DNA of 10,402 bases from Pseudonocardiales bacterium (lineage in GTDB: Bacteria; Actinomycetota; Actinomycetes; Mycobacteriales; Jatrophihabitantaceae): contig JAVEEO010000311.1 in NCBI GenBank assembly GCA_030840415.1, positions 1-10,402 on the forward strand, in the 5' to 3' direction. A program made the position numbers and the translations under genes. Shown here in pieces: positions 6,223 through 10,402 of this stretch. The first letter of the stretch is position 1. Every line of letters starts with the position of its first letter. The notes beneath the pieces were generated by a model that worked only from the letters and a program-made list of their open reading frames with translations, made no database searches and was not told where the DNA came from.

Positions 6223-7278
6223 TTCGCCGCGCTCGACCCGCTCACGCTGCGGCACCACGGTGTACTTCGGGTCGCGGGCCGAGGCCTGGCCGGCCTCGAA
6301 GATGCCGAACCGGGTGCACGCCGAACCGGCCACCAGTGCGGCACCGGACACCGCCGCGGCAACTCGGTTGCGCCGGCCAAGCAGCGAACCGACAGCACCG
6401 AAAGCGGTCAGCGCCTTGCTGGCCCGCAGCAGCGCTCCACCGGTGCCGGTGTGCAGCGGCTCGGCGGTGATGCCCATCGACGCTTCCATCGCATGCTCTA
6501 CGCCGAGCTCCAGCAGCGCGCCGCCGAGCGCCAGCCGGCGGGCCGGACCCGCCTCGGACACCGGTGCCAGCAGCATGCCCAGCCCACCCGAGGCCGCCGC
6601 CGCGGAACCGACGAACACGAACGGCAGGTGCTTGCGAGCCGCGCTCCAGGTCGGCGTGGAGGTGTGGGTCAGCAGCACCGCCGTGTAGGACGCCACCGCC
6701 GGGGCCACTACCGCCGCACCCAGCCCGGCCGGGCCGGCCAACCGGCCGAGCAGCCGCACCGGCGGTCGCAGACCGGCAGGCAACCGGCCGGCCACCGGGG
6801 TCAGCAGCTCGGCGGCACCGGCGATCCCGGCCAGCGGGCCGTACCCGGTCAGGATCCAGGTGCCGACCGACATCGGCGAGGTGGGCTTGACCACCCGCAG
6901 CATGTTGACGAACCGGGACGGCCGGCCCAGGTCGTGCACCAGCGCCGCGAAGCTCAAGCTGATGGCAGAAAGCGCCGAGATCCGGCCGGCTCGGCGCAGT
7001 GCCGGCCGGTCGGTCAGCGAGGCGCCGGCGCCCAGCAGCGAGGATCCAGCCGCCAGCCCGCCGAGGAACAGGTACGCCGGGATGTCGGCCTCCCACGGCG
7101 AGGCCTTGACCACCGGCCGGCCGTAGTAGGAGGTGAACGTGGCGTCCGGCACCATCTGGTGCTCGTCCCGCCGGCGCCTGCCGCCCCGCTTGCGACGTCG
7201 GTCAAGAGCGCCCCGCTGAGACTGGACCGGCTCGTCCAACCGTCCCTCGGCACGCAGTTGCGCCTGGTGCTCGGTCAT
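6208..7278 (-). CDS. nrfD: NrfD/PsrC-type membrane anchor subunit of the formate dehydrogenase, 356 aa
   Basis: This is the quinone-reactive membrane subunit of a molybdoenzyme complex, receiving electrons from the iron-sulfur subunit. After a hydrophilic, very basic N-tail (RRRKRGGRRRR at 28-37) the conserved entry PWEADIPAYLFLGGLAAGSS (61-80) leads into the first of about eight hydrophobic helices. HDLGRPSRFVNMLRV (115-129) followed by KPTSPMSVGTWIL (131-143) is the characteristic NrfD signature. The C-terminus CTRFGIFEAGQASARDPKYT (321-340) is typical of actinobacterial formate-dehydrogenase-linked NrfD. The ATG at 7278 is chosen because it forms an ATGA overlap with the upstream beta-subunit stop; the frame extends to 7350 but that would lie inside the beta gene and adds an unrelated Arg/Gly-rich segment. 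The gene is the last of the operon seen here and ends in the convergent terminator. Confidence 0.9.
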   Translation of the reverse strand: MTEHQAQLRAEGRLDEPVQSQRGALDRRRKRGGRRRRDEHQMVPDATFTSYYGRPVVKASPWEADIPAYLFLGGLAAGSSLLGAGASLTDRPALRRAGRISALSAISLSFAALVHDLGRPSRFVNMLRVVKPTSPMSVGTWILTGYGPLAGIAGAAELLTPVAGRLPAGLRPPVRLLGRLAGPAGLGAAVVAPAVASYTAVLLTHTSTPTWSAARKHLPFVFVGSAAAASGGLGMLLAPVSEAGPARRLALGGALLELGVEHAMEASMGITAEPLHTGTGGALLRASKALTAFGAVGSLLGRRNRVAAAVSGAALVAGSACTRFGIFEAGQASARDPKYTVVPQRERVERGETSGA

Positions 7279-8186
7279 CCCCGACCCCCCAGGAAGGCGG
7301 CCACGGCACCGGCCAGCAACCCCGCCGCGGCCAGTGCGGCGTGCCGCCACATCTGGGGCAGGTCCCGGGTCGGCACCACCGGGTCCGGCGGCAGGCCGTA
7401 GACCTCCGGCTGGTCCAGCAGCAGGAAGAACGCGCCCGAGCCGCCCACCCCGTCGTCCGGGCTCTCGCCGTACAGCCGGGCCGACTCGACGCCCTGGGCA
7501 TGCAGCGCCTCGACCCGGGCGGCGGCCCGCTCGCGCAGTTCGTCCAGGTCACCGAACGGGATCGACTCGGTCGGGCAGGCCTGCGCGCAGGCCGGCGTCT
7601 TGCCGGCTCCGAGCCGGTCGTAGCAGAGCGTGCACTTCTGTGCGATGCCGACGTTCTTCTGGCCCTGTTCGCCGATCCGGCGGTCGATCACCCCGAAAGG
7701 GCACGCCGGCACGCAGTAACCGCAGCCGTTGCAGATGTCGTCCTGCACCACCACGGTGCCGAACTCGGTGCGGAACAGCGATCCGGTCGGGCAGACGTCC
7801 AGGCAACCGGCATGCGTGCAGTGCTTGCACACGTCCGAGGACATCAGCCACCGGAAGTCGGTGGCCGAGTCCGGGCTCATCGCCTCGCCGGGCTTGACAG
7901 TGCTCGGCATGCCCAGGCTGACCGTGTTGGCGGCCGGGGTGCGCGGCTGCTCGATGAAGGCCACGTGCCGCCAGGTCGAGGCGCTCAGCGCCCCGGTGTT
8001 GTCATAGGACGAGCCCAACAGGTTGAACCCGTCATCGGGGACCCCGTTCCACTCCTTGCACGCCACCTCGCAGGCCTTGCAGCCGATGCACACCGAGGTG
8101 TCGGTGAAGAATCCCTTGCGCGGCTGGGCCTGTTCCCAGCCGGCATCGGCGGCCGGGTCGGGCAGCGGACCGGACAGGCTGGGCAT
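7275..8186 (-). CDS. fdhB: Formate dehydrogenase beta subunit, four-cluster ferredoxin-type iron-sulfur protein, 303 aa
   Basis: It transfers electrons from the molybdenum catalytic subunit to the membrane subunit. Sixteen cysteines fall into four [4Fe-4S] motifs: Cys33/36/39/43, Cys120/123/128/132, Cys152/155/158/162 and Cys185/188/200/204, the arrangement of FdnH/FdoH. GFFTDTSVCIGCKACEVACK (25-44) and CKHCTHAGCLDVCPTGSLF (120-138) are family signatures. A single hydrophobic helix at about 280-299, after a WRH turn, anchors the C-terminus in the membrane as in E. coli FdnH. The start codon overlaps the alpha-subunit stop as TGATG, with AGGAGG inside the last alpha codons, and the stop overlaps the NrfD start as ATGA. 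The three subunits should therefore be translated coordinately. Length fits the family. Confidence 0.95.
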   Translation of the reverse strand: MPSLSGPLPDPAADAGWEQAQPRKGFFTDTSVCIGCKACEVACKEWNGVPDDGFNLLGSSYDNTGALSASTWRHVAFIEQPRTPAANTVSLGMPSTVKPGEAMSPDSATDFRWLMSSDVCKHCTHAGCLDVCPTGSLFRTEFGTVVVQDDICNGCGYCVPACPFGVIDRRIGEQGQKNVGIAQKCTLCYDRLGAGKTPACAQACPTESIPFGDLDELRERAAARVEALHAQGVESARLYGESPDDGVGGSGAFFLLLDQPEVYGLPPDPVVPTRDLPQMWRHAALAAAGLLAGAVAAFLGGRG

Positions 8187-10402
8187 CAGTCCTCCTGCGA
8201 TTCAGCCGGGCGCGATCCGGTCGAGGCCGACGTGACCGGGGTGCGCTGGGTGTTGCCGGTCTCGACGGTGATGCCGGCCCGGCGCCGGTAGTCCGCGACG
8301 AAGCGCAGCAGCGCCGGTCCGGTCGGCCGCCGGCCGGGACGGATGTCGCAGCTGGCCACCTTGGTCTCCTGGATGTGCACGTTCGGATCCAGGGTGACCC
8401 CGAACAGGTCGTTGGCCGAGTCACCGCTGACCAGTGCCGAGCCACCCACCCCCCAGTGATAGGGCAGGCCGATCTGGTGGAACTGCCTGCCGTCGATCAG
8501 CAACGGCACCACCCGCTCGGTCACCAGCACCCGGGCCTCGATGGCGGTGCGGGCGGTGACGATGGTGGCCCAGCCGAGGTGGGTCAGCCCGCGTTCGCGG
8601 GCCAACTGCGGCGACACCTCGCAGAAGAACTCCGGTTGCAGCTCGGACAGGTAGGGAAGCCACCGGCTCATGCCGCCGGCGGTGTGATGCTCGGTCAGCC
8701 TGTAGGTGGTGAACAGGTAGGGGAAGACCTCCGCGTGCGGCTCAGGCGGCGACGGGTTCTGCAGGTTGTCCGGACGCGGGAAGACCTGCCGGGTGGGGTT
8801 GGCCTGCTGCCGGTACATCGGGTTGCGCACCGGTGACTCGGCCGGCTCGTAGTGCGTCGGCAGCGGCCCGTCCAGGATTCCCTCGGGGGCATAGAGCCAA
8901 GCCTTGCCGTCGGACTGCATGATGAAGGGATCGTCACCGGCCAGGCCGTCGGGGCCGGCCGTGCCACGTTCGGGCCGGTAGGACGGTGCCTTGTCGGCCT
9001 GGAAGTCCGGCACGTCGTGGCCGGTCCACTTCTGCTGCTGCTCGTCCCACCACACGTAGGCCTTGCGCTCGCTCCACGGCTTGCCGTCCGGGTCGGCGGC
9101 AGCCCGGTTGTAGAGGGTGCGCCGGTTCGCCGGCCACGCCCAACCCCATTCCGGCGCAACCCAATTCTGCTCCTGGCCGGGCTTGCGGCGGGCCGACTGG
9201 TTCACCCCGTCGGCATACACCCCGCAGTAGATCCAGCAGCCGCCCGAGGTGGAGCCGTCCGGCTTCATCTCGGTGTAGGAGTTCAGCGGCTGGCCGGCCT
9301 TCTCGCCGGTCAGGTGGCTGCCGTTGATCTCGCGCAGCACCGCGTCGGCCGACGGGTCGCCCTCGGCGTCCACCGGGTAGTCCCAGGTCAGGTCCAGGAT
9401 CGGACGGTCGCGCTGCTCGGTGGAGTTCGCCAGCCGCTCACGGATCTTGCGGCCCAGATGGAAGAAGAAGTGCAGGTCGCTGCGGCAGTCACCGGGCGGC
9501 GGCACCGCCTTGTGGTGCCACTGCAGCATCCGCTGGGTCTGGGTGAACGTGCCGTCCTTCTCCGCGTGCGAGGCGGCCGGGAAGAAGAACACCTCGGTGT
9601 CGATGTCGGCGGTCTTGAGCTCGCCGGTCTCGATCTCGGGTCCGTCCTTCCAGAACGTCGCCGACTCGATCAGGTTCAGGTCGCGCACGACCAGCCACTT
9701 CAGGTGTGCCATTCCCAGCCGCTGCATCTTGCCGTGCGCCGAGCCGACCGCCGGGTTCTGGCCGAGCAGGAAGTAGCCCTCGACCTTGTCCTCCAGCATG
9801 TCCATCACGGTCTGGTAGGTGCCGTGGTCGCCGGTCAGTTTCGGCAGGTAGTGGAAGGCGAAATCGTTCTCCGGCGTGGCCGCGTCGCCCCAGTAGGACT
9901 TCAGCAGGCTGACCGCGTAGGACTCCGCCTCGGTCCAGAAGCCCTTCTGGTCAGGGCTGCGGATGGTGTCGAGGTAGGACGGCAGGTCGTCGTGCTCGCC
10001 CGCCTTCGGCATCGGCAGGTAGCCCGGCAGCAGGTTGAACAGCGTCGGGATGTCGGTCGAGCCCTGGATGCTGGCATGCCCGCGCAGCGCCATGATCCCG
10101 CCGCCGGGCCGGCCCATATTGCCTAGCAGCAACTGGATGATCGCCGAGCCGCGGATGTACTGCACACCGACGGTGTGATGCGTCCAGCCCACCGAGTACA
10201 CCCAGGCGGTGGTGCGCTCCCGGCCGCTGTTGGCGGTGACCGCCTCGCACACCTCGAGGAAATCCTCCGGCGGCACGCCACAGACCTGCTCCACCAGTTC
10301 GGGGGTGTAGCGGGCATAGTGCCGCTTGAGTACCTGGAACACCGACCGGGGATGCTGCAGTGTCTCGTCGCGTTGCACCTCGGCGTGCCTGAGCTTGGCG
10401 CC
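8186..10402 (-). CDS. fdhA: Formate dehydrogenase alpha (molybdopterin) subunit, C-terminal 738 residues; 5' part beyond right edge
   Basis: This is the catalytic subunit of an FDH-N/FDH-O-like enzyme, which oxidises formate to CO2 at a Mo/W bis-MGD centre. The frame stays open through the right edge (GAKLRHAEV precedes the GTG at 10378), so that GTG is internal. Visible family blocks include HPRSVFQVLKRHYARYTPE, GRERTTAWVYSVGWTHHTVG, LLLGNMGRPGGGIMALRGHA and SIQGSTDIPTLFNLLPGYLP, all in the MGD-binding core. Near the C-terminus, TTYRLTEHHTAGGMSRW and GVGGSALVSGDSANDLFG belong to the molydop-binding domain. The N-terminal [4Fe-4S] motif and the active-site Cys/selenocysteine lie outside the window, so selenium dependence and any Tat signal cannot be judged. 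The stop overlaps the beta start. Actinobacterial relatives commonly sit in alpha-beta-NrfD order, as here. A related formate-like molybdoenzyme is possible but less likely. Confidence 0.93.
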   Translation of the reverse strand, partial: GAKLRHAEVQRDETLQHPRSVFQVLKRHYARYTPELVEQVCGVPPEDFLEVCEAVTANSGRERTTAWVYSVGWTHHTVGVQYIRGSAIIQLLLGNMGRPGGGIMALRGHASIQGSTDIPTLFNLLPGYLPMPKAGEHDDLPSYLDTIRSPDQKGFWTEAESYAVSLLKSYWGDAATPENDFAFHYLPKLTGDHGTYQTVMDMLEDKVEGYFLLGQNPAVGSAHGKMQRLGMAHLKWLVVRDLNLIESATFWKDGPEIETGELKTADIDTEVFFFPAASHAEKDGTFTQTQRMLQWHHKAVPPPGDCRSDLHFFFHLGRKIRERLANSTEQRDRPILDLTWDYPVDAEGDPSADAVLREINGSHLTGEKAGQPLNSYTEMKPDGSTSGGCWIYCGVYADGVNQSARRKPGQEQNWVAPEWGWAWPANRRTLYNRAAADPDGKPWSERKAYVWWDEQQQKWTGHDVPDFQADKAPSYRPERGTAGPDGLAGDDPFIMQSDGKAWLYAPEGILDGPLPTHYEPAESPVRNPMYRQQANPTRQVFPRPDNLQNPSPPEPHAEVFPYLFTTYRLTEHHTAGGMSRWLPYLSELQPEFFCEVSPQLARERGLTHLGWATIVTARTAIEARVLVTERVVPLLIDGRQFHQIGLPYHWGVGGSALVSGDSANDLFGVTLDPNVHIQETKVASCDIRPGRRPTGPALLRFVADYRRRAGITVETGNTQRTPVTSASTGSRPAESQED

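Noticed and set aside
6451..7401. Plus-strand 316-codon open frame opposite the NrfD gene.
   Set aside because: Gln/Arg/Gly-rich shadow of NrfD codons; the minus-strand reading matches a known family throughout.
8852..10126. Plus-strand 424-codon open frame opposite the formate dehydrogenase alpha gene.
   Set aside because: Val/Leu/Arg-rich antisense translation typical of high-GC coding DNA; the minus strand encodes conserved FDH blocks.
1..10402. CRISPR arrays, tRNA or rRNA genes, insertion-sequence ends.
   Set aside because: No regularly spaced repeats, cloverleaf-like segments, rRNA-like sequence or transposase reading frame with terminal inverted repeats was seen.

Overview
The window is high-GC DNA with strong G/C preference at third codon positions, GTG starts and GGAGG-type ribosome binding sites. 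The gene types are an actinobacterial ROK-type regulator, a DUF4407 protein beside a vWA protein and an Rv1747-like FHA-ABC exporter, and a three-subunit membrane formate dehydrogenase with an NrfD anchor. Together these point to a filamentous or related Actinomycetota; the genus cannot be fixed from sequence alone.

Layout. (1) 1-523, minus strand: the N-terminal part of a ROK-like winged-helix regulator that runs off the left edge. (2) 524-1630: a poorly defined stretch. It starts with a leader containing a TAGTTGA/TCAACTA inverted repeat. A plus-strand frame with a good ribosome binding site at 720 then hits a TAA at 816, after which the same frame stays open to a TAG at 1622, directly at the Shine-Dalgarno of the next gene. 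This may be a broken gene or two small ORFs; no family is recognised. (3) 1631-6158, plus strand: a three-gene cassette of a four-TM DUF4407 protein, a soluble TerY-like vWA protein and an FHA-ABC-ABC2 half transporter of the Rv1747/ABCG type. (4) 6158-6222: nested inverted repeats between convergent units, a likely bidirectional terminator. (5) 6208-10402, minus strand: a translationally coupled formate dehydrogenase operon, with the alpha subunit (N-terminal part beyond the right edge), the 16-Cys iron-sulfur beta subunit and the NrfD/PsrC-type membrane subunit.

How the genes work together. The dehydrogenase subunits should form a membrane-anchored enzyme oxidising formate (or a related substrate) and passing electrons through four [4Fe-4S] clusters of beta to the quinone pool via NrfD. 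The cassette in region 3 is the least understood part. Its gene order suggests one membrane assembly: an ABC pump with FHA-like sensory modules, a vWA scaffold and a DUF4407 membrane protein with a long extracytoplasmic coiled segment. Its substrate and trigger are unknown. The FHA module has lost the usual phosphothreonine-binding residues and no kinase or phosphatase gene is visible nearby, so classical phospho-control is doubtful.
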